Source: an uncultured Massilia sp.
GTDB taxonomy: Bacteria > Pseudomonadota > Gammaproteobacteria > Burkholderiales > Burkholderiaceae
Direction of reading: 5' to 3'
NCBI GenBank assembly: GCA_946481275.1
Contig: CAMLMV010000077.1
Location: 1 to 21,097 of the forward strand
Length of the DNA: 21,097 nucleotides
Position 1 is the stretch's first letter. The number at the start of each line of letters is the position of its first letter. The translations under genes were made by a program, and so were the position numbers. Shown piece after piece: positions 1-7,441 of this stretch. Under the pieces are notes generated by a model. It ran no database searches, had not been told where the DNA came from, and was given only the letters and a program-made list of their open reading frames with translations.

Positions 1-2
1 AG

Positions 3-698
3 TTCTGCAAGGCCATCATCGACGCGACCGCCGACCTGGCCTGCGCCTTCAAGCCGCAGATCGCGTACTTCGCCGCCCTCGGCGCGGAAGACCAGCTCGA
101 AGCCATCTGCAAGTATCTGCGCGAGACCTATCCGCACATCCCGCTGATCCTGGACGCCAAGCGCGGCGACATCGGTGCGACTGCCCACCAGTACGCCCGC
201 GAAGCGTTCGACCGCTATGGCGCCGACGCCGTCACCGTCAACCCGTACATGGGCTTCGATTCGGTCGAGCCTTACATGGCGTGGAAAGACCGCGGCGTGA
301 TCGTCCTGTGCCGCACGTCGAATGCGGGCGGTTCCGACCTGCAATTCCTCGACGTGGGCGGCCAGCCGCTGTACCAGCACGTGGCGCGTCTCGTCGCGGA
401 CAAGTGGAATAAAAACGGCCAGTGTGCCCTCGTCGTGGGCGCCACGTTCCCGGAAGAACTGGCCCAGGTACGCGCCATCGTCGGCGACATGCCGCTGCTC
501 GTGCCGGGCATTGGCGCGCAGGGCGGCGACATCGAGGCGACGGTGAAATCGGGCCGTACGGCTGACGGCGCGGGCATGATGATCAATTCCTCGCGCGCCA
601 TCATTTACGCGCAGCCGCAGGGCGATGAAGATTTCGCGGCGGCCGCGCGCCGCGTGGCGCTCGAGACGCGCGACGCGATCAACCGCTACCGGGGCTGA
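3..698 (+). CDS. pyrF: Orotidine 5'-phosphate decarboxylase, C-terminal part (start lies outside the window)
   Basis: This enzyme decarboxylates OMP to UMP, the last step of de novo pyrimidine synthesis, in the cytoplasm. The frame is open from base 3 to the TGA at 696-698 and gives 231 residues, so the N-terminus and start codon are missing. The signature [10 protein letters not shown], with the catalytic Asp-Lys-Asp network of the family, starts near residue 51 of the visible part. The C-terminal phosphate-binding region ([10 protein letters not shown] followed by [10 protein letters not shown]) is present and matches the longer 'type 2' PyrF found in Betaproteobacteria, Actinobacteria and Myxococcus. 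The last 13 bases overlap the end of the convergent MFS gene, so no terminator fits between them. Identification is firm; only the 5' end is unknown. Confidence 0.95.
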   Translation, partial: FCKAIIDATADLACAFKPQIAYFAALGAEDQLEAICKYLRETYPHIPLILDAKRGDIGATAHQYAREAFDRYGADAVTVNPYMGFDSVEPYMAWKDRGVIVLCRTSNAGGSDLQFLDVGGQPLYQHVARLVADKWNKNGQCALVVGATFPEELAQVRAIVGDMPLLVPGIGAQGGDIEATVKSGRTADGAGMMINSSRAIIYAQPQGDEDFAAAARRVALETRDAINRYRG

Positions 699-1909
699 AC
701 GGTCTCGCGCTGAAGCGCCAGGTAACGCATCCCGACCGCGAGCGCCGCGAAACCGGACGCGGCGGCAACGCCCAGCGCCCAGCGCGGCCCCGCGTGGTCG
801 GCCACCCAGCCGACGATGGGCGCACCGATCGGCGTCGTGCCCAAGGCGATGCCGAGCCGCAAGGCCATCACGCGGCCGCGCATCGCGGGTTCGGTCGATA
901 GCTGCAACAGGCTGTTCGACGTATTCGTGAACGTGAGGGCGGCCACGCCCGTCAGCGCCAGCGCCGCCGCGAACCACAGGTAGCCGGGCGCCACGGCCGC
1001 CAGCGCGCAGCCGACGCCGAACACCCCGGCCCCCACGACGAGCGCGCTGAACTGCGTGCGCTCGCGGCGCGCGGCGAGCAGGGCGCCGACGACGCTGCCG
1101 ACGGCCATCGTCGACGACAGCAGGCTGTAGCCGCGCGCATCCGTGTGGAAGACCGAGACGGCCATGGTGCCGATGAAGATCGGGAAATTCAGGCCGAACG
1201 TGGCGATCAGGAACAGCATGCCCAGCAGCGCCATCAGGTCCGGCCGCCTCCACACGTAGTGCAGCCCATCCAGCATGCCGCGCCCGCCCGCGCCGCCGGA
1301 CGCGCGCGGGTGCGCGTGCAGCTCGTCCTTGCGCAGCCACGCCAGCGACGCCAGCACCGCCACGTAGGAGAGTCCGTTGACAATGAACGCCCACCCCGTG
1401 CCGACGCCGGCGATCAGGAGGCCCGCCGCCGCGGGGCCGATCATGCGGGCGGCGTTGAACGACGTCGAATTCAGCGCGACCGCGTTCGGCAGGTCGGCGT
1501 CCCCGACGAGTTGCGCGACGAACGTCTGGCGCACGGGCGCGTCGAATGCCGAAGCACAGCCGAACAGGAAGGCGAACACGTACACATGCCACAGTGCGAC
1601 GACGCCCGTGATCGTCATGACGCCCAGCACGAGCGCGAGCAGGCCCATCGCGGCCTGTGTGACCATCATGAGCTTGCGCTGGTCGACGTGATCGGCGGCC
1701 CAGCCCGTCCATGGCAGCAGCAGGAGTTGCGGGCCGAACTGCAGGGCCATCACGGTGCCGACGGCCGACGCGTTGTGGTGCGTCAGCCCGGTGAGCACGA
1801 GCCAGTCCTGGGCCGTGCGCTGCATCCACGTGCCCACGTTGGAGACGAGGGCGCCGATGGCCCACAAGCGGTAATTGAAGTTGCTTAGCGAGCGGAAGGC
1901 ACGGGACAT
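686..1909 (-). CDS. MFS transporter, EntS/DHA3-like (drug or siderophore exporter family)
   Basis: A 407-residue integral membrane protein of the major facilitator superfamily, predicted to be a proton-driven exporter in the inner membrane. About 12 hydrophobic helices can be read. The loop 2-3 motif A appears as [11 protein letters not shown] at residues 69-79. The N-terminal pattern ([12 protein letters not shown], then [13 protein letters not shown]) is typical of the MFS_3/EntS-like group, whose members export enterobactin, macrolides or other small molecules. The substrate cannot be told from sequence. The ATG at 1909 lies 19 bp after the sbcB stop, so it is probably cotranscribed with sbcB. 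The upstream leader contains a perfect inverted repeat (1922-1939) and no strong ribosome binding site. The 3' end overlaps pyrF by 13 bp on the opposite strand. Confidence 0.9.
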   Translation of the reverse strand: MSRAFRSLSNFNYRLWAIGALVSNVGTWMQRTAQDWLVLTGLTHHNASAVGTVMALQFGPQLLLLPWTGWAADHVDQRKLMMVTQAAMGLLALVLGVMTITGVVALWHVYVFAFLFGCASAFDAPVRQTFVAQLVGDADLPNAVALNSTSFNAARMIGPAAAGLLIAGVGTGWAFIVNGLSYVAVLASLAWLRKDELHAHPRASGGAGGRGMLDGLHYVWRRPDLMALLGMLFLIATFGLNFPIFIGTMAVSVFHTDARGYSLLSSTMAVGSVVGALLAARRERTQFSALVVGAGVFGVGCALAAVAPGYLWFAAALALTGVAALTFTNTSNSLLQLSTEPAMRGRVMALRLGIALGTTPIGAPIVGWVADHAGPRWALGVAAASGFAALAVGMRYLALQRETVQPR

Positions 1910-1921
1910 CAGGCGTTGAAC

Positions 1922-1939
1922 GCCGGTATCAGTACCGGC
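1922..1939 (-). other. Perfect 7-bp inverted repeat with 4-nt loop spanning the sbcB stop codon
   Basis: GCCGGTA and TACCGGC flank a TCAG loop, and the sbcB TGA (1929-1931) sits in that loop. In RNA from the minus strand it would form a compact GC-rich hairpin between sbcB and the MFS gene. No U-run follows, so it is not a standard intrinsic terminator. It could be an mRNA-stability hairpin or partial attenuator separating expression of the two genes. The symmetry is seen directly; a role is inferred. Confidence 0.4.
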
Positions 1940-3377
1940 TGGGGGCGATCATTTCCGCGTAATCATACAGGGCCCCGAGGATTTCCTCCGCGCGCTCGTC
2001 CGCCGTCTCGGACAGCGCGTCGATCTCCGCGAACAATTGATCGATCGTGCGCGCGCCCCCCGCGCCGTCGAACAGGCGCGCGGCGCGGTGGTCTTCCCAC
2101 GCCTGCTGCTCGTCCTCGGCCAGCGTGTGCGGGAAGTTGCGGGCGCGGTAGCGGAACAGCAGGTGCGCCAGGCGCTCGTCCTCGAACGACGGGCGCAAGG
2201 CCGCCAGTTTCGGCGCAGCCTCGGCCCGCAGCGATTCCAGCCGGCGCCGGTCGCCGTTCGAGACGAAGCCGCCGTACAGGTCCTCGTCGACGTCGACGCC
2301 CGCCGCGACCGCTTCGCGCTGGAACACTTTCTGCCAGATGGCCGCCATGTCCGGCCCGCCCGCCGCGATGCGGGCGTGGGCGAGGCATTGCTCGACGTCG
2401 AGCTCCCAGCGCGCCGCCATCTGCGTGCTCAGGGTTTTCAGGTTACCGACCAGCATCGGCGACTTGTTCAGGTGCACGCTCTTGATGGGGAGGCGCGTCA
2501 TGCCCTCGGGCATCTCGGCGGCGCGGGTGAACAGGCGCTGGCGGATCGTTTCGACGTCCAGGTTGAACAGTTCGGACGGATCGTGGCGGCAGTCCCACAC
2601 GAGGATTTCGTTCTTGTTCGTCGGATGCGTGGCCAGCGGCCAGACGACGCCGAGGCAGCCGCGTTCGGCCGGGAACATGCCCGAGACGTGCAGGAAGGGC
2701 TGGCGCAGCGCGCGGTCCAGGTGCAGGCCCATCTGTTCGGCCACCTTGTCCTTGCGGCGCAGTTCCAGGCAGAAGTCGAACAGTTTCGGTTGCTTGCTGC
2801 GCAGCAGGCGCGCCAGCGCGATGGTGGCGCGCACGTCGGACAGCGCGTCGTGCGCGGCGTCGTGCACGAGGCCGTTGTCGCGCGTGAGGTGTTCGAGCCT
2901 GAAGCTGGGCCGGCCGTCGTCATGGCGCGGCCACGTGATGCCGTCCGGACGGAGCGCATACGCCATGCGGACGACGTCGAGCATGTCCCAGCGGCCGCAG
3001 CCGTTCTGCCACTCGCGCGCATACGGGTCCATCAGGTTACGCCACAGCAGGAAGCGCGTGACCTCGTCGTCGAAGCGGATCGTGTTGTAGCCGACGCCGA
3101 TGGTGCCCGGCTCGGAAAACGCGGCGCAGATGCGGGCCGCGAATTCGTGCTCGGGCACGCCGTGTTCCAGGCAGTGCTGCGGCGTGATGCCGGTGATGAG
3201 GCAGGCCTGCGGGTCGGGCAGGTAGTCGGGCGCCGGCTGGCAATACAGCATGATCGGTTCGCCGATCTCGTTGAGGTCGGCGTCGGTGCGGATCGCGGCG
3301 AATTGCGCGGGGCGGTCGCGCCGCGGTTCCGCGCCGAAGGTTTCGTAGTCGTGCCAGAGGAAGGTGTGGGTGCTCAT
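1929..3377 (-). CDS. sbcB: Exodeoxyribonuclease I
   Basis: A 482-residue 3'-to-5' single-strand DNA exonuclease of the DnaQ/DEDDh superfamily, close to the 475 residues of E. coli ExoI, acting in recombination and mismatch repair. Catalytic residues read directly: D10 and E12 in HDYETFG, D103 in RFDDEVTR, and H176 and D181 in AHDALSDVRAT. Each sits five residues before its E. coli counterpart (D15, E17, D108, H181, D186), which supports the assigned start. The C-terminal ExoI-specific helical domain is recognisable from RYRARNFPHTL. The start ATG at 3377 has only a weak ribosome binding site. The gene lies 66 bp downstream of the diguanylate cyclase gene and 19 bp upstream of the MFS gene, all on the minus strand. 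Full length with no missing active-site residue. Confidence 0.96.
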   Translation of the reverse strand: MSTHTFLWHDYETFGAEPRRDRPAQFAAIRTDADLNEIGEPIMLYCQPAPDYLPDPQACLITGITPQHCLEHGVPEHEFAARICAAFSEPGTIGVGYNTIRFDDEVTRFLLWRNLMDPYAREWQNGCGRWDMLDVVRMAYALRPDGITWPRHDDGRPSFRLEHLTRDNGLVHDAAHDALSDVRATIALARLLRSKQPKLFDFCLELRRKDKVAEQMGLHLDRALRQPFLHVSGMFPAERGCLGVVWPLATHPTNKNEILVWDCRHDPSELFNLDVETIRQRLFTRAAEMPEGMTRLPIKSVHLNKSPMLVGNLKTLSTQMAARWELDVEQCLAHARIAAGGPDMAAIWQKVFQREAVAAGVDVDEDLYGGFVSNGDRRRLESLRAEAAPKLAALRPSFEDERLAHLLFRYRARNFPHTLAEDEQQAWEDHRAARLFDGAGGARTIDQLFAEIDALSETADERAEEILGALYDYAEMIAPSRY

Positions 3378-3443
3378 CGTGGCGCCATTCTAACTTGCAA
3401 GCATCGCACGGCCTAGCACCGGCTCAATCCGGCTTTGGGAACT

Positions 3444-4397
3444 TCAGGTGCCGATGCGGTCGCGGCCCGCTTCCTTGGCCCGGTACAGCGCGGCGTCGGC
3501 CGCCTCGATCAGGCTCCGTTCGTCCTGGCCGGCCAGCAGCGTGGCGACGCCGAACGAACCCGTGACGTGCGGCAGCGGCAGGCGCATGTCGTCGAACACG
3601 ACGGCCTCGCGCATGCGCGCGCACAGGCGTTCGGCGACCGTCACGGCCTGCGCCTGCGGCGTGGCGGGCAGGATCGCCATCATCTCTTCGCCGCCGTAGC
3701 GCACGGCGAAATCGGTCGGGCGGAGGCCGGCGCGGATCACGCCGGCGGCCGCGCACAGGGCGGCGTCGCCCGCGATGTGGCCGTGCGTGTCGTTGAAGCG
3801 CTTGAAGTGGTCCAGGTCGATCATCACGAGCGACAGCGGCCCGTTGTCCTGGCGTGCGCGGGCGACCAGCTTGGGCAGCGCGTCGTTCAGCCAGGCGCGG
3901 TTGTACAGGCCCGTGAGGCCGTCGTTGAACGACAGCTGGCGGTAGAACTCGCCCAGCTTCTGGCGCCGGCGCAGGCGGGCGTTCGTCGCGCGGATGCGGA
4001 ACGACAGCAGCCGCAGCAGGTTGCGCGCCACGCCGTTGTGCCCGTCGATCAATTGCCACACGCGGTCGGGTTCGATGACGAGCAGCTCGCTGTCTTCCAG
4101 CGCGACGATGGCGTCGAGGTTGGCGGCATCGTCCAGCACGGACTGTTCGCCCACGCTTTCGCCCGGCATGATGCGCTCGACATTGCCTTCGCCCAGGGCG
4201 CCTTCCACGGCGAGGCTGCCCGCGAGCAGGATGTAGAGGCGGGCGCGCAGGCCGTCCTCGAGCGCCTCGCCCTGCGGCAGCCGCACGAGCCGGCAATCGG
4301 CGAGCGCCTGCGCGACGGCGGGATCGTCGATGTCGCGAAAGAGCTGCAGGTCGCGGATACGGTAGGGGGATGCACCGAAGGTGCCGGTCACGATCAT
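3444..4397 (-). CDS. Diguanylate cyclase with N-terminal Crp-like (cNMP-binding fold) domain
   Basis: Predicted to make c-di-GMP from two GTP. It has 317 residues and no membrane segment. Residues about 15-130 look like a cyclic-nucleotide-binding beta-barrel (LYILLAGSLAVEG, then PGESVGEQSVL). The Arg that normally contacts the cyclic phosphate is not seen: AANLDAIVAL stands where GxxRSAxVxA is expected. The GGDEF domain (about 155-317) keeps the metal-binding IDLDHFK (193-199), HxxGD, and an active site of GGEEM (235-239) with Met in place of the final Phe. An RxxD inhibitory site (RPTD, 226-229) lies at the usual distance. An open frame runs upstream to 5255 but is antisense-like filler; ATG 4397 is the first sensible start and has a weak SD. 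A repeated 52-bp element lies 41 bp upstream. Confidence 0.88.
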   Translation of the reverse strand: MIVTGTFGASPYRIRDLQLFRDIDDPAVAQALADCRLVRLPQGEALEDGLRARLYILLAGSLAVEGALGEGNVERIMPGESVGEQSVLDDAANLDAIVALEDSELLVIEPDRVWQLIDGHNGVARNLLRLLSFRIRATNARLRRRQKLGEFYRQLSFNDGLTGLYNRAWLNDALPKLVARARQDNGPLSLVMIDLDHFKRFNDTHGHIAGDAALCAAAGVIRAGLRPTDFAVRYGGEEMMAILPATPQAQAVTVAERLCARMREAVVFDDMRLPLPHVTGSFGVATLLAGQDERSLIEAADAALYRAKEAGRDRIGT

Positions 4398-4438
4398 CGG
4401 ATGGACTGCCAGGCGACAACTTATATTGACAACCTCGC

Positions 4439-4490
4439 ATGATACCTGAACGAAACACCACCGCCGATGCCTGGCGCCGATAAACAACAG
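4439..4490 (-). repeat. Copy A of a dispersed 52-54 bp leader element
   Basis: This segment nearly matches 14234-14287. Read on the plus strand, a 19-bp block (18 of 19 identical) and a 25-bp block (24 of 25 identical) flank a variable core of 8 bases here and 10 in the other copy. The core motif TGGCGCCGATAAACAACAG is identical in both. Here it fills the gap between the acyltransferase stop codon (4492) and the diguanylate cyclase start (4397). In both copies it has the same orientation relative to the downstream minus-strand gene. I do not recognise it as a named riboswitch or repeat family. It could be a promoter/operator module, a cis-acting RNA or a small dispersed repeat. Confidence 0.65.
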
Positions 4491-4491
4491 T

Positions 4492-5595
4492 TCATTGGAC
4501 CGTTCGGCATGCGGGCGCCCGTTCCAGCGTGTCGATGAGGTACGTCCCGCAGGCGATGCCCGGCTGTTCGATCCAGCGCCAGGAGAGGGTGGACAGCGCC
4601 GTCGCGGCGCCCAGGACGCACAGGAATTCCACGACGCCGCCCGCATTGGAGCCGGCGAACCAGGCCGATGCACCGGACCAGGACAACGCGTCGAGCACGG
4701 CGAAATGCAGCAGGAAAATGCTGTAGCTGCGCTTGCCGAGCGCGATCGTGATGCGGTTGACGAACAGCCGCGCGGGCCGGTGCGCGAGCAGCAGTGCGGC
4801 GCCGGCAAAGAACGCGCCGGCGGCCGGGGTGCACACGGGCTGAGGGAGCCGCCACCAGCAGACGCCCGCGACGAGCATGCACAGTGCGGCGCCGGCGGCG
4901 ACCCGCCGGTCCGTTGCGCCGGTCCGGAACGCCGCCCAGGCAACGACGCCGGCTGCGAAGACCGGCAGTTGCCCGAACAGGTTGAACCGGATGAAATTCC
5001 GCACGAGGTAGTGTTGCCCGGCCGGGTAGGCGAACAGGTGCGGCACGATGACGCCGTTGAGCGTGAACAGGACGAGGCTGGCCGCAAGGAACACGAGGGC
5101 CGACCGGGCCGATGCGAGGACCGGCAGGCACAGCGCCAGGATCGCATAGAACCCCATCTCGGCGGCGATCGACCAGCCGCCCGGCACGACGGCGTTAATC
5201 GTTTCCGGATGGAGTCCGTGCACGAACAGGATCGTGGCGACGATGCCCGGCGCATGGATGCCGTCCGGCGCCCAGTATCCCGGCGCCAGGCCGTGGATGG
5301 CGAGATACAGTGCGATCGCCAGGTAGAACATCGGTGCGACGCGGGCGAAGCGCCTGATCAGGAAATTGCGCAGCGGACGCGACTCATACCGGCTCCGGCG
5401 CGCCCACGACAGGCACAGCGTCAACGCGCTGACGACGAAGAACAGGTGAACGCCGGATGCGCCCAGGTTCATCGCCGTGCGCAGGAGGTCGCTGGGCGGC
5501 ATCGCCTGGCGGCCGGTGTGGACGAGGACGACACCGGCGACGGCCAGGCCGCGCAGGGCGTCGATGAAGTCGTAGCGCGCGGACCCGTCCTTCAC
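4492..5595 (-). CDS. Acyltransferase 3 family membrane protein (OafA/YrhL-like)
   Basis: A 367-residue inner-membrane O-acyltransferase. Family members transfer acetyl or other acyl groups from a cytoplasmic donor to periplasmic or surface glycans such as LPS O-antigen, exopolysaccharide or peptidoglycan. The family N-terminus is clear: YDFIDALRGLAVAGVVLVH, with the conserved Arg15 and His26, followed by GVHLFFVVSALTL and RRFARVAPMFYLA. About ten hydrophobic segments follow, ending near ERAPACRTVQ. The start is a GTG at 5595 inside a GTGA overlap with the response-regulator stop (5592-5594), pointing to translational coupling. It is the last gene of the five-gene signalling operon and so may be its effector or a passenger. 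The acceptor substrate is unknown. Confidence 0.9.
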   Translation of the reverse strand: MKDGSARYDFIDALRGLAVAGVVLVHTGRQAMPPSDLLRTAMNLGASGVHLFFVVSALTLCLSWARRSRYESRPLRNFLIRRFARVAPMFYLAIALYLAIHGLAPGYWAPDGIHAPGIVATILFVHGLHPETINAVVPGGWSIAAEMGFYAILALCLPVLASARSALVFLAASLVLFTLNGVIVPHLFAYPAGQHYLVRNFIRFNLFGQLPVFAAGVVAWAAFRTGATDRRVAAGAALCMLVAGVCWWRLPQPVCTPAAGAFFAGAALLLAHRPARLFVNRITIALGKRSYSIFLLHFAVLDALSWSGASAWFAGSNAGGVVEFLCVLGAATALSTLSWRWIEQPGIACGTYLIDTLERAPACRTVQ

Positions 5596-6224
5596 TCGAC
5601 CAGCCCGTGCAGGATGGCGTACCGGACCAGGTCAGCATTGTTCATGAAGTTCATCTTCTGCATCAGGTGCGCCTTGTGCGTGCTGACCGTCTTGTTGCTG
5701 ATCATGAGGTCCGCCGCGATGTCGTTCACGCTGTGCCCGCGCGCGAGCAGCGTGAGGATTTGTGCCTCGCGGCCGGACAATTGCTCGTGCAGGGGCGCGG
5801 CGCCGGGCTGGTCGATATCGAACACCAGCTGCTCGGCCAGCGCCGGGTCGATGAAGCGCCCGCCTGCGGCGGTCTTGCGGATGGCTGCGACGAGCATTTC
5901 CGGTTCGCTGTCCTTGGTCAGGTAGCCCGAGGCGCCGACTTTGAGCACCTGGCGCACGATCTGCGGCTCGTTGCGCATGCTCAGCACGAGGATCGGCAGG
6001 TCCGGGAAGAAGCTGCGCATGCGCGTGATGACGTCGATGCCGCTCATCCCCGGCATCGTCAGGTCCAGCAGGACGAGGTCGACCGGCGTATGGCGCAGTA
6101 TGTCGAGCGCCTGCATGCCGTTGACGGCCTCGCCGGCCACGCCGATATCGTGCACCATGGCGAACAACTGCTTGAGGCCGCCGCGTACGATGGCGTGATC
6201 GTCGGCGATCAGGACGCGTATCAT
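5592..6224 (-). CDS. NarL/FixJ-family response regulator
   Basis: A 210-residue DNA-binding response regulator. The receiver domain (about 1-120) has the acidic pair in IADDH (D8, D9), phosphoacceptor Asp54 in LVLLDLTMPGMSG, and Lys104 in YLTKD. The LuxR-type HTH (about 147-205) reads LSGREAQILTLLARGHSVNDIA with the recognition region NKTVSTHKAHLMQKM. The ATG at 6224 is chosen over longer in-frame options because AGGAGG sits 4 nt upstream and the ATG overlaps the kinase stop as ATGA. The cognate kinase is very likely the overlapping HisKA_3 protein upstream, the usual partner type for NarL regulators. Target promoters are not known; autoregulation of this operon is possible. Confidence 0.93.
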   Translation of the reverse strand: MIRVLIADDHAIVRGGLKQLFAMVHDIGVAGEAVNGMQALDILRHTPVDLVLLDLTMPGMSGIDVITRMRSFFPDLPILVLSMRNEPQIVRQVLKVGASGYLTKDSEPEMLVAAIRKTAAGGRFIDPALAEQLVFDIDQPGAAPLHEQLSGREAQILTLLARGHSVNDIAADLMISNKTVSTHKAHLMQKMNFMNNADLVRYAILHGLVE

Positions 6225-7441
6225 CGTGCCTCCTGCGGTCTGGCGGCCGGCAGGCGGACGAGCAGCGCCGTGCCTTCGCCCGGCATGCTGGCGATGGAAA
6301 ACTCGCCACCCAGCATTTCGACGCGTTCGCGCATGCCCACCAGGCCGAACTTGTCCCGCTCGACGGTGTCCGGCGCGAAGCCGCAGCCGTCGTCGCGCAC
6401 CTCGAGCATGCACTGGTCGTCGCGGGCCTGCAGGGTCATGCGGACCGAGCTGGCCCGCGCATGGCGCGTCACGTTCGTCAACGACTCCTGCGCGACGCGG
6501 AAGATCGCCAGCTCGACCCCGTCACCCAGCCCGAGCGACGGTTCCGGCGCGACCAGCTCGCAGTCGATGTCCGAGTGCGCGCGGAATTCCTTGACCAGCC
6601 ATTCGAGCGCCGGCACGACGCCCATGTCGAGCGCGGCCGGCCGCAGGGCCGAGGAGACGCCGCGCACGACGCCGATGGTGCGGTCGAGCAGTTCGTTCAT
6701 CCTGCCGACGTGGCGGGTCAGGGCGGGGTTGTCCTGGCCGAACTCGACGCGCAACAGCGCGATCTTCATGCGCAGCGCCGTGAGCGCCTGTCCCAGCTCG
6801 TCGTGCAGCTCGCGCGCGATGCGCATGCGTTCCTCTTCGCGCGCCCGCTCGCGGTGCGCGGCCAGTTCACGCACGCGCACGAGGGATTCTTCCAGCCGCT
6901 GCTCGCTCTCGCGCAGGGCGGCGGTGCGGTCGGCGACCTGCAGTTCGAGTCCCTCGCGGTACGCCTGCAGCTTGCGCTCGGCGACCTTGCGCTCCTCGAT
7001 TTCGCGCTGCAGGCGTTCGTTGCGCTCGGCCAGCATGGTCTGCATCTCGCGCAGGTTCAGGTGGGTCCGGACGCGTGCGGTCACCTCGTCGATCTGGAAC
7101 GGCTTGGTCACGTAATCGACGGCGCCCGACTTGAAGGCGGCGACCTTGCTCTCGATGTCGAGCAGGGCCGTCATGAAGATCACGGGAATGGCGCGTGTGC
7201 GCTCGTTCTGCTGCAGGCGCCGGCACACTTCGAAGCCGTCCATGCCGGGCAGCATGATGTCGAGCAGGATCAGGTCCGGATGCACGAACGTCGCGCGGCG
7301 CAACCCCTCCTCGCCGTCCTGCGCCACGACGACGCGTACGCCGTCGTGTTCCAGTCCCTTGGCGATCACGTCGAGATTGGCGGGTGTGTCGTCGACGATC
7401 AGGATAGTCGGCCGCCGCGGGTCCGGCGTGTCAATGCGCAT
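6221..7441 (-). CDS. Receiver-HisKA_3 hybrid histidine kinase (NarX/DegS type, cytoplasmic)
   Basis: A 406-residue soluble kinase with an N-terminal receiver. Receiver (about 13-130): ILIVDD, phosphoacceptor Asp61 in LILLDIMLPGMDGF, and Lys113 in YVTKPF. A coiled-coil linker (about 130-205) is rich in Arg and Glu. The HisKA_3 dimerisation domain carries the phosphorylatable His213 in RIARELHDELGQALT. The HATPase_c domain has the N-box QESLTNVTRHA and the G-box DDGCGF. No sensory or membrane segment is seen, so its input is probably phosphate on the receiver, most simply from the upstream kinase. ATG 7441 is chosen because GAGG sits 6 nt upstream; ATG 7453 has no SD. It overlaps the upstream kinase by 11 bases and the regulator by 4. 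Confidence 0.9.
   Translation of the reverse strand: MRIDTPDPRRPTILIVDDTPANLDVIAKGLEHDGVRVVVAQDGEEGLRRATFVHPDLILLDIMLPGMDGFEVCRRLQQNERTRAIPVIFMTALLDIESKVAAFKSGAVDYVTKPFQIDEVTARVRTHLNLREMQTMLAERNERLQREIEERKVAERKLQAYREGLELQVADRTAALRESEQRLEESLVRVRELAAHRERAREEERMRIARELHDELGQALTALRMKIALLRVEFGQDNPALTRHVGRMNELLDRTIGVVRGVSSALRPAALDMGVVPALEWLVKEFRAHSDIDCELVAPEPSLGLGDGVELAIFRVAQESLTNVTRHARASSVRMTLQARDDQCMLEVRDDGCGFAPDTVERDKFGLVGMRERVEMLGGEFSIASMPGEGTALLVRLPAARPQEAR

Noticed and set aside
4398..5255. In-frame N-terminal extension of the diguanylate cyclase (603-codon frame)
   Set aside because: The extension overlaps the acyltransferase gene in another frame, is Ser/Arg/Pro-rich low-complexity sequence, and the Crp-like domain starts sensibly at ATG 4397.
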